In this document: positions 11,131 through 22,612 of the stretch, piece by piece
Layout of the letters: the number at the start of each line of letters is the position of its first letter
How positions within the stretch are numbered: the stretch's first letter is position 1
Assembly (NCBI GenBank): GCA_036365455.1
Contig: JAWQUS010000027.1
Span: 15,798,501-15,862,500, forward strand
Reading direction: 5' to 3'
From: Macrosoma leucophasiata
Taxonomy: Eukaryota; Arthropoda; Insecta; Lepidoptera; Hedylidae
Length of the DNA stretch: 64,000 bases
Made by a program: the position numbers and the translations under genes
Notes under the pieces: model-generated
Databases searched by the model: none
Seen by the model: only the letters and a program-made list of their open reading frames with translations
Told to the model about the DNA's origin: nothing

Positions 11131-12156
11131 AGGAATTGATGAACACGTAATGTTGTTAAAAAACTAGTCCACAACAAAGATCCAGTTATTTGAGTCCACT
11201 CACTTATATCACATTGCTTGTGTTAATGTAAATCACATTGGCCATTTAAACTAATAAAAAACACTGGCTCACAGAGGAACATGATACGGGCGCGATGTAA
11301 GTGAGACTGAATTGAATACGTACTCTAATTTAGAGATAACCACTTGGAAAGAGTATGTACTCCGACTAACAGATCAGTCGGCTGGGTTGCCGCGTAACGC
11401 CGACTAACGCCCCTATAACTCGCAGTGCGCGCACGCTGGCCGCCCACGCACGATAATGAGCTTATTACTCATAAACAATTGCGTACGAATTGGCTCGGAT
11501 AAACAACAGAGAAAGTAACAAATTCTTGAAGCAGAATCTTTCATTTGTGTCATTTTGAGAATAACAAATAATTAAATAATTAATACAAAGCTTATTATAA
11601 TTACCTAGAGGTGAATAAACCAGAGAAAATCTTCAAAATCATCAATAAATAACACCAGTTTCTAAGATGTTTACAAATGTTTACAAATTCAATAAAACTT
11701 TCTGTTTAATTAATCTCCAATGACACGATTAACTGATTGACAGATTGACACAAAACACAAATGACACGTTAACAAAATTTGACAATTGACAGTTTATTTT
11801 TGACATTTTCAGGTAATGAAATAAATGGGCATGACGAGACGTTAAAATCGATATTTTCAGTTGCACACCTCCACTTAGAGAACCCACCTATACATATTAT
11901 AATTTCAGTGGGGGAGGAATATAATAAGTACTTCAAGAATATCCATGAGTTCCACATAACTCATCAGTTCATCAAACAGTTCAGTAACGAAATTCTAACT
12001 CTCTTTTATTTCCGTTAGAGACAGTTTTTTTCTGTCTTTAATGGGCAAATAAATAATAATAATATTAGCACGACTGCATACGGTAAAAACACCCATATTC
12101 TAAAACGTTACTTGAAACATTGCTTGAATCACACTCAGCTTAGGATATTGAGGGTT
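11131..12156. other. 5' flank of the Patched-like gene
   Basis: Presumably contains that gene's promoter and 5' UTR; 11280-11480 is locally GC-richer (GCAGTGCGCGCACGCTGG). A 79-codon plus-strand frame at 11779-12018, preceded by TTTTCAG, could be an exon remnant, but I recognise no family and do not call a gene. Confidence 0.4.
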
Positions 12157-13560
12157 CCCCCCCGAGGGTGTCCGCCTTGCCGTGGCGGGGGGGCTCAGTA
12201 GCCGGTGGCTGTCCCCACACCGGCGAAGCCAAGAGGGCCCAGAGGGGGCGGCGTTTGGCGTGGCTTTGCCCGCCACTCGCTGCTGTGGAGAGGAGACGGC
12301 TGGGGAGGAGGTGTACGGGTATTTCGTTGGCCCTGCACCCTATCCCAGCCGCCTAACGGTGGTCCCGCCGTCAGATGGGGACGTGGTGGGAAGGCGGCTG
12401 GGGAAGAGGTGTATGGGTATGTCGTTGGCGCTGCACCCTATCCCCAGCCGCCTAGTGGTCCCGCCGCTCGATAGGGACGTGGTGGGGCCGCGGGGGGGCG
12501 GTTGAAGGTCAGTTCATCCCTGTCACTCACGCTCCCCCGGGGCCGGACAGTGTGCCACTGGACTCCTCCACCCGGGCGTCTTGGGACGCTTGGCGTTGTC
12601 AGTGATCGGGGCTGGGACCTTCGGGCGCCCCCCCGAGGGTTTCCGCCTTGTCGTGGCGGGGGGGCTCAGTACCCGGTGGTCATCCTCACACCGGCGAAGC
12701 CAAGAGGAACCCAGAGAGGGGGCGGCGTTTGGCGTGGCTCAGCCCGCCACTCGCTGCCGTGGAGAGGAGACGGCTGGGGACGAGGTGTACGGGTATTTCG
12801 TTGGCCCTGCACCCTATCCCCAGCCGCCTAACGGTGGTCCCGCCGTCAGATGGGGACGTGGTGGGAAGGCGGCTAGGGAAGAGGTGTATGGGTATGTCAT
12901 TGGCCTTGCACCCTATCCCCAGCCGCCTAGCGGTGGTCCCGCCGCTCGATAGGGACGTGGTGGGGCCGTGGGGGGGCGGACGAGGGAACCAAAATTTCTT
13001 CGACGCTCCCCCAGGGTCGGACTGTGTGCCCCTGGACCCTTCCACCCGGGCGTCTTGGGACGCCTGGTGTTGTGAGTGGTCGCGGCAGGGACCTTCACCC
13101 CCCCGAGGGTTTCCGCCTTGTCGTGGCGGGGGGGCTCAGTACCCGGTGGTTGGCCTCACACCGGAGAAGCCAAGAGGAACCCAGAGAGGGGGCGGCGTTT
13201 GGCGTGGCTCTGCCCGCCACTCGCTGCTGTGGTGAGGAGACGGCTAGGGAAGAGGTGTACGGGTGTATCGTTGCCCTGCACCCTATCCCCAGCCGCCTAG
13301 CGGTTGTCCCGCCGTAAGATGGGGACGTGGTGGGGAGGCGGCTGGGGAGGAGGTGTATAGGTGTGTCGTTGCCGTGCACCCTATCCCCAGCCGCCTAGCG
13401 GTGGTCCCGCCGCTCGATAGGGACGTGGTGGGGCCACGGGGGGGCGGTTGAAGGTCAGTTCATCCCTGTCACTCCCGCTCCCCCGGGGCCGGACAGAGTG
13501 CCCCTGGACTCCTCTACCCGGGCGTCTTGGGACGCCTGGCGTTGTGAGTGGTCGGGGCAG
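12157..13560 (+). repeat. GC-rich tandem array, three ~470-bp units
   Basis: Units start at the C-run followed by GAGGGT near 12157, 12628 and 13098, a spacing of 470-471 bp. Each unit contains two ~100-bp subrepeats (GAGGTGTACGGG... and GAGGTGTATGGG..., each ending in CCTATCCCCAGCCGCC then GATAGGGACGTGG-type text). Each closes with CCCGGGCGTCTTGGGACGC and GGGACCTT. Open frames run through it on both strands, but they follow the repeat and show no recognisable protein. The arrangement resembles the monomer-type 5' UTR promoter repeats of some LINEs; that is inference. GC content contrasts sharply with the AT-rich flanks. Confidence 0.85.
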
Positions 13561-14527
13561 GGACCTTTGGGTGTCGGACTAGGGGATGTCCGTCGCCCAA
13601 ATGGAGATAGGTCCCAAGCTGGGTGGCGTGCACGTGTTCCGCACGCCACTAGTGTTGGTTGGAGCCAAAGAGCTCAACCTGCGGAGGGCTCGGAGACGAG
13701 CAGCCGCCGGCGGGGTCGCGGATGTGTGCGTAAGCGTTCCCGTGACCCCGCCACTGATGGCGGAAGAGTCGGAACACCGCGGGGTTTTAGTGAGTACGAG
13801 TCTCACACTACCCGCCGTCGTTTCCCCTAGACGGCGGGTGCCCATGAGGGTTTCCACGCGTAAAAAAAAAAAAAAAAAAAAAAAGGGACCTTCGGGCGAC
13901 GGACAGGGGAAGTTCATCGCCCGACTGGAGAGGTCCCGGGCTGGCTGGCGTGCAGGTGTTCCGCACGCCACTAGTAGCGGTTGGAGCCGAAAGGCTCCGA
14001 GGAGGGCTCGATAGCGAGCAGCCGCCGGTGGGGTCGCGGATGTGTGCGATAGCGTTCCCGTGACCCCGCCACTGATGGCGGTGAGTCGGAACACCCAGGG
14101 GATTTTAGTGGGTAGGCGGATGTCCTTTCCCGGAGTCCCACATAACCCACCCCTCTCCCCAAGGGTGGGTATGCGTAACGCATTTTACACTGGAAACAAA
14201 AAAAAAAAAAAAAAAAAGACCTTCGGTCGACTGACTAGGGGAAATTCATCGCCCGAATGGAGAGGTGCCAAGCTGGGTGGCGTGCACGTGTTCCGCACGC
14301 TACTAGTGTTGGTTGGAGCCAAAGAGCTCAAAGAGCTCAACCTGCGGAGGGCTCGGAGACGAGCAGCCGCCGGTGGCGTCGCGGATGTGTGCGTAAGCGT
14401 TCCCGTGACACCGCCACTGATGGCGGACGAGTCGGAACACCGCGGGGTTTTAGTGAGTACGAGTCTCACACTACCCGCCGTCTTTTCCCCTAGACGGTGG
14501 GTGCCCATGGGGGTTTCTCAGCGTAAA
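13561..14527 (+). mobile_element. Three head-to-tail poly(A)-ended retroelement units
   Basis: Three copies of one ~310-330-bp unit: 13561-13884, 13885-14217 and 14218-14527. Each begins CCTTCGG/CCTTTGG plus an AGGGGA(A/T) segment, passes GGCGTGCACGTGTTCCGCAC and CCCGCCACTGATGGCGG, and ends in a stem such as CCCGCCGTC facing GACGGCGGG. The first two end in poly(A) (13862-13884, 14198-14217). The unit looks like a LINE 3' UTR, possibly of the R1 group, or a SINE derived from one. No ORF of the parent LINE is present between it and the 5' array. Confidence 0.7.
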
Positions 14528-14851
14528 ACCAGTCTTTGAACTAACATCCAAGTCATTCTAAAAATTTGTAAGAAAGTTGTTTTTTCGCAAAAATGGTCAG
14601 TGCATGAAAAAATGTGTAAGGACCATTTTTGCAAGATCTCCAAGTTTTGACTGACATATTTTATCATAAAACTATTTTTTTAAATAATATAAAACAATTA
14701 TTAAGGGTAAAAGCGACTTCTTTACGATATTCAATAAACTGCAAAGTCTATTATATCGGTTGCCTAACTAGCATAGTTGGCAATAGATGGCGCTGCTGCT
14801 ACCATAAAGCAATGCAATAAATGTGAAGGAAAGATTTGTCAAATCGTGCAG

Positions 14852-14927
14852 GACTTCAGTAGATCAATTGGAAGAGCGGCTGGACTAATTCCCAGTAGGC
14901 TGCGAGTTCGAGTCTCGCCTGAAGTCA
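14852..14927 (+). tRNA. tRNA-like sequence (probably SINE-type or pseudo-tRNA), copy 1
   Basis: Acceptor arms GACTTCA and TGAAGTC pair perfectly over 7 bp with a discriminator A. The T arm is GCGAG TTCGAGT CTCGC. The D-arm region resembles a box A, with the AATTGGAAGAGC segment. The anticodon arm is defective: CTGG/CCAG pairs, but the loop is off in length by one, so no functional anticodon can be assigned. It lies inside a duplicated repeat block. Confidence 0.5.
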
Positions 14928-15156
14928 AATTTTTCTTTCCATTTTTCTTTAAAATAAAATATATTTCACAAGCATGTGTTAATGCGAAATAATATAAAAC
15001 AATTATTAAGGGTAAAAGCGACTTCTTTACGATAATCAATAAACTGCAAAGTCTATTATATCGGTTGCCTAACTAGCATAGTTGGCAATAGATGGCGCTG
15101 CTGCTACCATAAAGCAATGCAATAAATGTGAAGGAAAGATTTGACAAGTCGGGCAG

Positions 15157-15233
15157 GACTTCAGTAGCACAATTGGAAGAGCGGCTGGACTAGATTCCCA
15201 GTAGGCCGCGAGTTCGAGTCTCGCCTGAAGTCA
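15157..15233 (+). tRNA. tRNA-like sequence, copy 2
   Basis: Same acceptor and T arms as copy 1. Here the anticodon arm has normal length: CTGGA, loop CTAGATT, CCCAG, with an A-C mismatch at the loop end, which would read AGA as the anticodon. The A box is closer to consensus (TAGCACAATTGG). It could be a divergent tRNA gene, but the duplication with non-tRNA flanks favours a tRNA-derived repeat. Confidence 0.45.
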
Positions 15234-15268
15234 AATTTTTCTTTCCATTTTTCTTTAAAATAAAATAC

Positions 15269-15659
15269 TAAATTTTTCGCTGTAAAATTCAAAAGATCCA
15301 TTTCTGCAACCTTGGACCTTGAATGAAAAATTTTGCAGACATGGGATCGATGGGGACTTTTCACAATTTCATAACAATGGTGTTCCTATGCAAAGGAGAT
15401 GTTGCAAAAATGTATGGACCTCCGGCCATGTATTGTACACAATATCAATATCAGGCAAAATCAATATAAAAACGTTTTTTTACTGCATATTTTCACTTAT
15501 TTAGCTTTGTTTGCAGTTACAAAACATTTTTTTTCCTTAATGGCAACCGCCAGGAGGCATAATTCAATGACAAGAAAATGTACAGCGATACGAAAAAAAT
15601 CAACAGCGTTTCAAAATTTAACTGTATCTGAAAATAACACAAATGTTAGACTATTTTAA
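15269..15659. other. Non-genic stretch
   Basis: No supported gene. Short frames near 15319-15504 and 15399-15659 have no family signal. Confidence 0.4.
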
Positions 15660-15773
15660 TACACAGTTAGTTTGAGTGAATATATATAACATATACAATA
15701 TTTACATTTATCACTAAGAACGACCACATTTACAACTTAATCCTATTTTTATGCACAAAATATACAATTGATC

Positions 15774-16682
15774 TTAGAATTTTGGGATTGGAATTGGACA
15801 GGAATAGTAGGGTGGGATATTGATAGGAAAAGGAACAAGTTTCTGTAGAGTTTTAATAAATTGGGCACGATCGTGTAAGGGGCAGGAAAAAAAGATGTGG
15901 TTGACGTCCCCATCGTCCAGACCACATTCGCAGATGGATGAGTCCCTGATCCTGAGCTTGTGTAAGAATATTGGAGAACAACAGTGGCCAAATCGGAGAC
16001 GGCACACCACTGAGGTTACATGCTTGGGGAACTTGAATTTAAAAAACCACGGCTTGATGGGGATCTCTGGTTGAATAGACCCATAATAAGCCCCTTTACT
16101 ACCCGTAGGCGGTGGCCAATGGTGAGACCAAGCTTCTCGAACAATTTTTTTGGGTTGATGAACTAAATCATGAGGAAAGATTTTATAGGGGAAAATGTCC
16201 CCAGAGTGTTCCGGATTCCAAATCAGGATAACAAATAGTCCGCGCTCTTCAGATGTTTTGAGTGCATCCTTGATTTGTAAAGTGATAGGATTATGGGATT
16301 TCGAGGAAAAGGGATCTGAGATAATAGACTGGAGGGCACTAAGGGAATCTGAGAAACTTAGTGTTTGCGGCAGCTTGAACAACAGTACATATTTCACTGC
16401 TTCTAGTACAGCTAAACATTCACCTGAAAAAACAGTCGTTTCTGGAGGAGACTTAATTTTTTTGACTATATCGAACTCAGTGTGGTAAACGCCAATACCG
16501 ACACAACCATTTTCGGAAGGCTTAGATGCATCCGTGAAAATAGAATGCCAACCCTGCCAGTCCCTATTCATTATGGAATTAAAAAGTTCATTCGCGAGAG
16601 GATCATTCTTATGAATACCAAAGTTCAAAATTACGGGAGGTTGTGATATTATTATTTCGTAAGAATAGTTAAATAAAGGCAA
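15774..16682 (-). pseudogene. LINE copy 1, RNase H and C-terminal Cys/His region
   Basis: RNase H motifs are visible: SIFTDASKPS (first Asp), SGECLAVLEA (Glu) and SFSDSLSALQ (Asp). An internal deletion after WNPEHSG removes the NERADELA segment with the last catalytic Asp that copy 2 retains. The C-terminus keeps the SICECGLDDGDVNHIFFSCP Cys-His motif of I-group LINEs. The domain should therefore be inactive. Confidence 0.8.
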
Positions 16683-18390
16683 TTTACGTGATTTATAAAC
16701 TGTTGCGCCTAAAGCCTGAAATTTACGATAGCTGTTGATTAAACAGGGGGGGTTTTGAATGCCCAGAAGGATGAAGAATCGACTAAATGTGATAATTGCT
16801 CCAAGCTACGAAATAATGGATGAGATGAACAAATAGAGATTTTAAATAAAAAATTGTCAGCTAGGATTTGACGTCTGCAGTTGAGTGGTGGATCAACGCA
16901 CTCTACTTGTAAGGCGTTGATGGGACTGGACTTCATAGCTCCAGTTATAATACGTAGTGCCTTGGACTGTATCAGGTCGAGTTTCCTGAGCCCGGCCTTA
17001 TTGGCCGGGTCCAACAAAAACGATCCATAATCCAATACACTCCTTATAATTAAATTATAAAGGAGCTTTAAGGAATAAGGATGTGCTCCCCACCACACAC
17101 CGGATAAACAGCGAAGAATATTTAGATTTCTTTGACACTTGGCAGCAATGTAGTCACAATGAAAACTTCCCTTTGATTTTGTGTCCAGAACGAGGCCAAG
17201 GAATTTAATATGGTCCTTTACAGGAATAGGACAGTTATTAATTGAAATATCAACAGCAGGGATGATTCGCTTTCTAGTAAAAACTACCACAGTGCTTTTG
17301 GAAGCGGACAACTCGAGTCCATTGGCACTGAGCCATTCACTCATAGATTGCAGTGAGTGGGATATTCTATAAGAAGCCTTGGTAATACATGGATCAGAAA
17401 CGAAAAGTAGCACATCATCAGCATATTGAAGAATTTTACAAGGGGAAGATATGGATGACTCTTAAGTCGTATGTATATATATTGTACAGAAGGGGACTTA
17501 GGACAGAGCCTTGTGGTAGACCTTTGTAAATAACACGGGAGCTTTGGATGTTGGGATTATCACATCTCAAGTATACAGTACGTTGACATAATAAGTTGAT
17601 TATAAAATTTGTCCACTTCATCGGCATTCTTCAGAAGTTTTTCTCTGAGGATGGGAAGTTGGACGTTATCGTAGGCGGAAAAAACGTCAAGGAAAGCGCC
17701 TACGACACTATGATTAAGGGAAAAAGAGATTCGGATTTGAGACATGAATATGCTGAGGCTATCCATGGTACTTTTACCTTTTCTGAAACCATATTGGCTG
17801 GTAGCTAGAAGGCCCCTACTTTCAACATACCACTCCATACGATTTTTAAGAAGATGTTCTGCCGTCTTTACCAGACTTGACGAAAGAGCAATAGGGCGAT
17901 AAGAGCCTGGATCATTAGGATCTTTGTGGGGTTTCAGAAAAGGGAAGATAATTTGTGATTTCCATGCAACTGGAATAAGGCCCGTATCCATAATGATATT
18001 AATCAGCTCTAGAAAGTATTCGAGGGTGGCATCTGAAGCTTTAGAGAGGAATGAATAAGGGATGCCATCTTAACCAGGAGCGGAATCTTTGACCTTCTTT
18101 AGAATCGACTTTAACTCATACAGAGAAAAAGGCCCGTCCAAAGGGCCAGTGAATAGGGCTGAGTGTTCAGGAATGATATTGGATGGAAGTTCATTAGCCG
18201 AAGGAACAGTAGGCGGTGCAATTTTGTCCATAAATATGTCGGCCCAATCTTGAGAGGGAATAGGAAGATGGGTTGGAGGGGATCTTGACAGACGGAATCG
18301 CCGGATTTGTTTCCAAACCATTGATGCAGGGGTAAGAGGAGAAATGGAAGCGCAGTAGTCTCTCCAACCCTCGAGTTTTTTAGCTCGAAG
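16683..18390 (-). pseudogene. LINE copy 1, reverse transcriptase segment with frameshifts
   Basis: Readable in pieces: a thumb/C-terminal part (16739-17413), a middle part with GLPQGSVLSPLLYNIYTYDL (17436-17627) and an N-terminal part with GSYRPIALSS, QYGFRKGKST and AFLDVFSAYDNVQ (17560-18070). A TAA interrupts the frame around 18070 and further frameshifts lie near 17460 and 17610. The upstream edge is the target-site duplication of the inserted transposon at 18383-18390. Confidence 0.8.
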
Positions 18391-18473
18391 CACAGATCAC
18401 CCCCAATAGATACCGCATACAGGGCAACCGACGCGCACAGCAAGTTGCTAGCTACTTTGCTAGCTAATTTTCA

Positions 18474-18656
18474 ATGCTCGAAATCGCGTCGCCAATGACG
18501 CCATTACCGACCAAAGCTCCGACCCGTTCGTACGTGAGAAATAATTCATTTTCGACCGAAAATATCCAGGAAATGGCTTCCTGCGCACTAAAATCATATC
18601 TAAATACGTCTAGAACATCAAATATTAAAAAAGATGGTATGATAGTTCACCGGTAA
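18474..18656 (+). other. Exon-like open frame inside the DNA transposon
   Basis: Sixty codons from an ATG 56 bp inside the left TIR end at ...GMIVHR directly before a strong donor (CACCG|GTAAGTAAA at about 18653). The composition is protein-like and differs from the surrounding AT-rich repeats. It may be the first exon of the lost transposase or of a captured gene. I recognise no domain. Confidence 0.3.
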
Positions 18657-19419
18657 GTAAATAATTCATATAAAACACGTATCATCAGAGATCAATTTTA
18701 CTGGATTATGCACAAGTATATTTTCGCAAAGTCCTGCTCACTCATTACGTTATTTACATTATTTGTCCCTTTCTAAGATAAGAAAGTCGATTGATAGTGT
18801 TGTACCGCATATACGTTAGTCGGTATCGATATTTTTAATAATACTTTAAAACCTTTTATCAGAAAATATGTAATAATACTACGTTTAGAATAGACACTTC
18901 GACGTCCTATTTACTTACCAGCCGCGAAGTGGTAGGGTCCACCGTTATTGTGTTCGGTGGTAATGTATGGTGATAGAGCTCCAATGAACGAGCTCGAAAA
19001 CTTGATGAACAAGCGTGAACACCTACATATTACCTATTTGCCCTGCCAGTAAGTGGTTATCGGTTTTCTCTAATGCAAACCGTTATCCTGTTCCGGGTAG
19101 ATGGTAATTTACAGTGGTAGAGCTCAAGAGCGAGCGAGCACCATAGCATTTACCTATTTACATTTAATGTAAGCGATAATAGTATGTAAGCAATGTGCGT
19201 ATCAATGTCAGGGGTCCTGGAGGTGATAATTACGAATATATATATGTAAATAATACAATGAAAAAATATATGTATACATATAATTTTTATATATTTTTTT
19301 CAATTAGATGTGCATATCAATAATTGTTTTTCACTTTAATTTATTTTGTTCGTTATTGACTTGACATAAGCGGTGCTTGTCACCGTAAATGAATAAATTA
19401 ATTTCTGATTCTGATGCTG

Positions 19420-20600
19420 AATGGTATCTCCTTTCAAATCGAAGATGCCGGACTTAATTATTTTTCTACATTGTGATATGGTGTTAAATTCGCGGTTTCT
19501 GGGTACTGATTGCGAAAATGTCATGTTTTTTCATATCCAAGATGGCGAACATATTTTCTTTCAAAATATGATATGGGTATCAATTTAGAGGTTTTTTGAG
19601 GTGCTGATTACGAAAATGGCATCCGTTTTCAGATCCAAGATGGCAGACAGACTTTTTTTTATCAAAATGTGATATGGGTATCAATTTCGAGGTTTCTTGG
19701 GGTGATGATTACGAAAATGGCATCCGTTTTCAGATCCAAGATGGCCGACAGATTTTTTTTTCAAAATGTGATATGGGTATCAATTTCGAGGTTTCTTGGG
19801 GTGCTGATTACGAAAATGGCATCCGTTTTAAGATCCAAGATGGCGGACAGACTTTTTTTCAAAATGTGATATGGGTATCAATTTCGAGGTTTCTTGGGGT
19901 GATGATTACGAAAATGGCATCCGTTTTCAGATCCAAGATGGCGGACAGACTTTTTTTCAAAATGTGATATGGGTATCAATTTTATAAAAAATATATCCAT
20001 ATAATATTTAGAAACAAAAAAAGTCTGACCTCAAACCTCAAAATTTATACCAATATCACACTTAAAAAAAAAAGTCCGTCCGCCATTTTGAATCTGAAAA
20101 AGGATGCCATTTTCGTAATTATCACCACAAGAAACCTCGAAATTGATACCCATATCAGATTTTGAAAAAAAAAAGTCCGTCCACCATTTCGGATTTGAAA
20201 ACAGATGCCATTTTTGTAATCAGCACTCCAAGAAACCTGGACATTGATACCCATATCACATTTTGAAAAAAAAAGGCCGTCCGCCATCTTGGATCTGAAA
20301 ATGGATGCCATTTTTGTTATCAGCACCCCAAAAGATCTCGAAATTTATATCCATATTATATTTTGAAAGAAAAAAACTGTCCACCATCTTGGATCTGAAA
20401 ACGGATGCCATTTTAGTAATCAGGACTCCATGAAACCTCTAAATTGACACCCATATCATATTTATAAAAAAATCTGTCCGCCATCTTGGATTACAAAAAT
20501 GCACCACAGGAAACCGTGAAATAGAAATCCATATCATATTTTCTAAAAATAATTATGTCCGCCATCTTTGACTTGAATGGAGATACACCTCAAGGAACCC
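19420..20600. repeat. Two inverted arrays of a ~97-bp satellite unit (foldback)
   Basis: Forward units at about 19420-19985 and inverted units at about 20025-20600 share GATATGGGTATCAATTTCGA, GAAAATGGCATCCGTTTTCA and GATCCAAGATGGCGGACAG. There are five to six units in each arm, meeting near 20000. Short open frames follow the repeat and are not genes. The whole sits inside the DNA transposon. Confidence 0.9.
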
Positions 20601-20950
20601 TAACATTGAACGGAACCTCGCTGTAGAATACCATTCCGTTGCCAAAAGAGGAGAGAGGTTGGGTGAGGCGGGGAAATCGGGCGGGATGTCGAAGTGTCCA
20701 TTCTATACGTATTATTATTACATATTCTCTGGCTCTACTACCATACATTACCACTATCACTTAGCGCCAGGTAAATGATAAAATGCGGAGGTGCTGATCG
20801 AGCTCGAGAGTGTTCTTGAGCTCGTTAAGTAAGCTATACCAAAAATTTCCTATTTTTTTAATTTTTTTTTCTAACTAATAAAAAATTTGAATGTTGATAA
20901 GTGCGTGTGGAAATACACGTCACTCATTGATGTCTATGTATACTATGTAA

Positions 20951-21231
20951 TAGGTAACCAGATTTTAAGCGTTTGTTTGGAATTCCATACAAACGATTAA
21001 AATCGGGTAAAAGTATATAGCTTTAAAGTATAAGTAACTTTAAATGTTTGTTAGGCCTTCGCGCATGTACAGCACAGCGGATTATGATTATTTATTAAAA
21101 TATCATTTCAATAGGCCACTTTAAAACATCTCTTAAATTACAATAATTATACGGAATGTCTATGTCTATGTAATAGGTAACCAGATTTTAAGCGTTTGTA
21201 ATTGAACTCCATACAAACGCTTAAAATCTGT
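20951..21231. repeat. Two copies of a short hairpin
   Basis: AGATTTTAAGCGTTTGT faces ACAAACGNTTAAAATC at about 20951-20999 and again at about 21181-21231. Each is preceded by the same GTAATAGGTAACC, so the hairpin was duplicated within the transposon. Confidence 0.75.
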
Positions 21232-21595
21232 ATAACGTAAAATAATTACTTTATTGGCATAAATTTATGCGTTTTTATTTACCTACTCAAATGATATACT
21301 GTTTTAATTTACCTATTTCTGGAATTATGATTATATTATTTCCAATTACTGACAACTGTATTTTCCAAGTTCTGCTGAATTATCTTTTAAAAAGCAAATA
21401 AATGTGGAAAAAATATCGATAAGAAATATCGACAGCTCAATGAGTGGGCGTATCCAAGTCTCCAATTCAAACAGCCAATCACAGGGCTTTAGTTACATCT
21501 TCCCGCTACACCCGCGTACCTCAAAAACGGTGAATACGGCTCCGAACAAATATTCACTAATGCGGTATCTATTGGGGGTGATCTGTGGCTCGAAG

Positions 21596-22612
21596 AGTCA
21601 GGCTGCTTAAACCGCCTTAAGCAGCCTGACTCTTCCTTACCCTACTGAGTTCATTGAAATTACTCAAACTCATATCTGTAGAATAAATTTCTTCCGCTAG
21701 GCGCCGTTCTGAAACAATAGATGTGCATTCGTGATCCCACCATGGGGGAGATAAATGTATATTACCGGTTCGTTTCTTTGGGCATGCTTCATCCGCTGCA
21801 CTTATTATAAATTGAATAAAAGTCTCTAAACATGTTTCTATGTTTACATTCGATATAACAGGAAGATTTTGTGGAAGACTGGTGTGGAAGCGGCCCCAAT
21901 CACCACTTTCCAATCGGTACTTGAGGAGAGGACATCTACTATGAGGAGAGGAAATATTCGAGTAGAAATCAATTAAGATGGGGAAGTGACGACTCCCGTG
22001 TGTCGAAGTAAGAACGGACCATGACAGCTGTGAAGCTAAAGATGGCGAGCAAAATGATAAGTCCAGAGCACTAACACTTTCGGTTGGCCTTGTTCTGAAA
22101 GTTGAAGTTCCATCATTCAACAAACACAGATTTAGTTCATCAACAATGTCTAACAATTCCTCACCATAAGGCTCACTACGGGCGGAACCCCAAGACTGGT
22201 GGTGATAATTGAAATCACCAAGGACTAAAAGTGGGACAGGAAGGGAAGCAAGAATTGATTTCAATTCTAGAAGAATTGAATTGGAGGGATGAGGAATATA
22301 GATAGAAACAAAGGTTATATTCTGGGTACGAGCTGCAACGACTTGAAAGCCATCACTATGGATAGGGATAGGGATCGGAGAAGATGGTAATAAATTACTG
22401 ACGAGTAGGGCTGATCCACCCCACCCATCAGATCTGTCCTCTCTGAAACACACATAACCCGGGATACTAAAAGAAGAGCCCGGATTAAGCCATGTCTCAG
22501 ACAGGGCAATGAAATAAGGGGAAAAATCTTTAATTAGGAATGTCAGGTCAGCTTTTTAACAGCTGACCTAACGCTTTGACAATTCCACTGGAGAATTCTC
22601 ACAGCAGCGTGG
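21596..22612 (-). pseudogene. LINE copy 1, endonuclease domain
   Basis: Begins with RILQWNCQSVRS near 22605, then IALSETWLNPGSS, LLVLGDFNYHHQSWGS and SALDLSF, the order of an APE-type LINE endonuclease. The last motif, normally Ser-Asp-His, reads GSRHFPI, so a catalytic Asp is replaced by Arg. A frame shift lies between the first and second motifs. The reading ends at the transposon target site. Confidence 0.8.

Larger units (their letters stand above)
14683..15268 (+). repeat. Direct duplication of a ~280-bp block
   Basis: The block starting AATAATATAAAACAATTATT recurs 305 bp downstream (14683 and 14988) with only scattered differences. It ends after CAAATTTTTCTTTCC plus TTTAAAATAAAAT in both copies. 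Each copy holds a tRNA-like core near its 3' end. Confidence 0.9.
18391..21587. mobile_element. 3.2-kb DNA transposon with 28-bp TIRs and 8-bp TSD
   Basis: The termini 18391-18418 and 21560-21587 are perfect 28-bp inverted repeats, starting CACAGATCACCCCCAATAG. The same 8 bp, GCTCGAAG, flanks both ends (18383-18390 and 21588-21595), so the insertion into LINE copy 1 is exact. An 8-bp duplication suits the hAT or P superfamilies. I see no recognisable transposase; the interior holds an inverted satellite foldback and one exon-like frame. It is most likely non-autonomous. Confidence 0.88.

Noticed and set aside
11779..12018. 79-codon plus-strand frame after TTTTCAG
   Set aside because: No recognisable family and no partner exons found; left as an open possibility only.
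12168..14539. Many overlapping open frames of 60-195 codons
   Set aside because: High GC removes stop codons by chance; frames repeat with the array and encode no known domain.
19669..20326. Open frames with repeated SISRFLGV text
   Set aside because: They are the ~97-bp satellite read in frame, with matching frames in the inverted arm.
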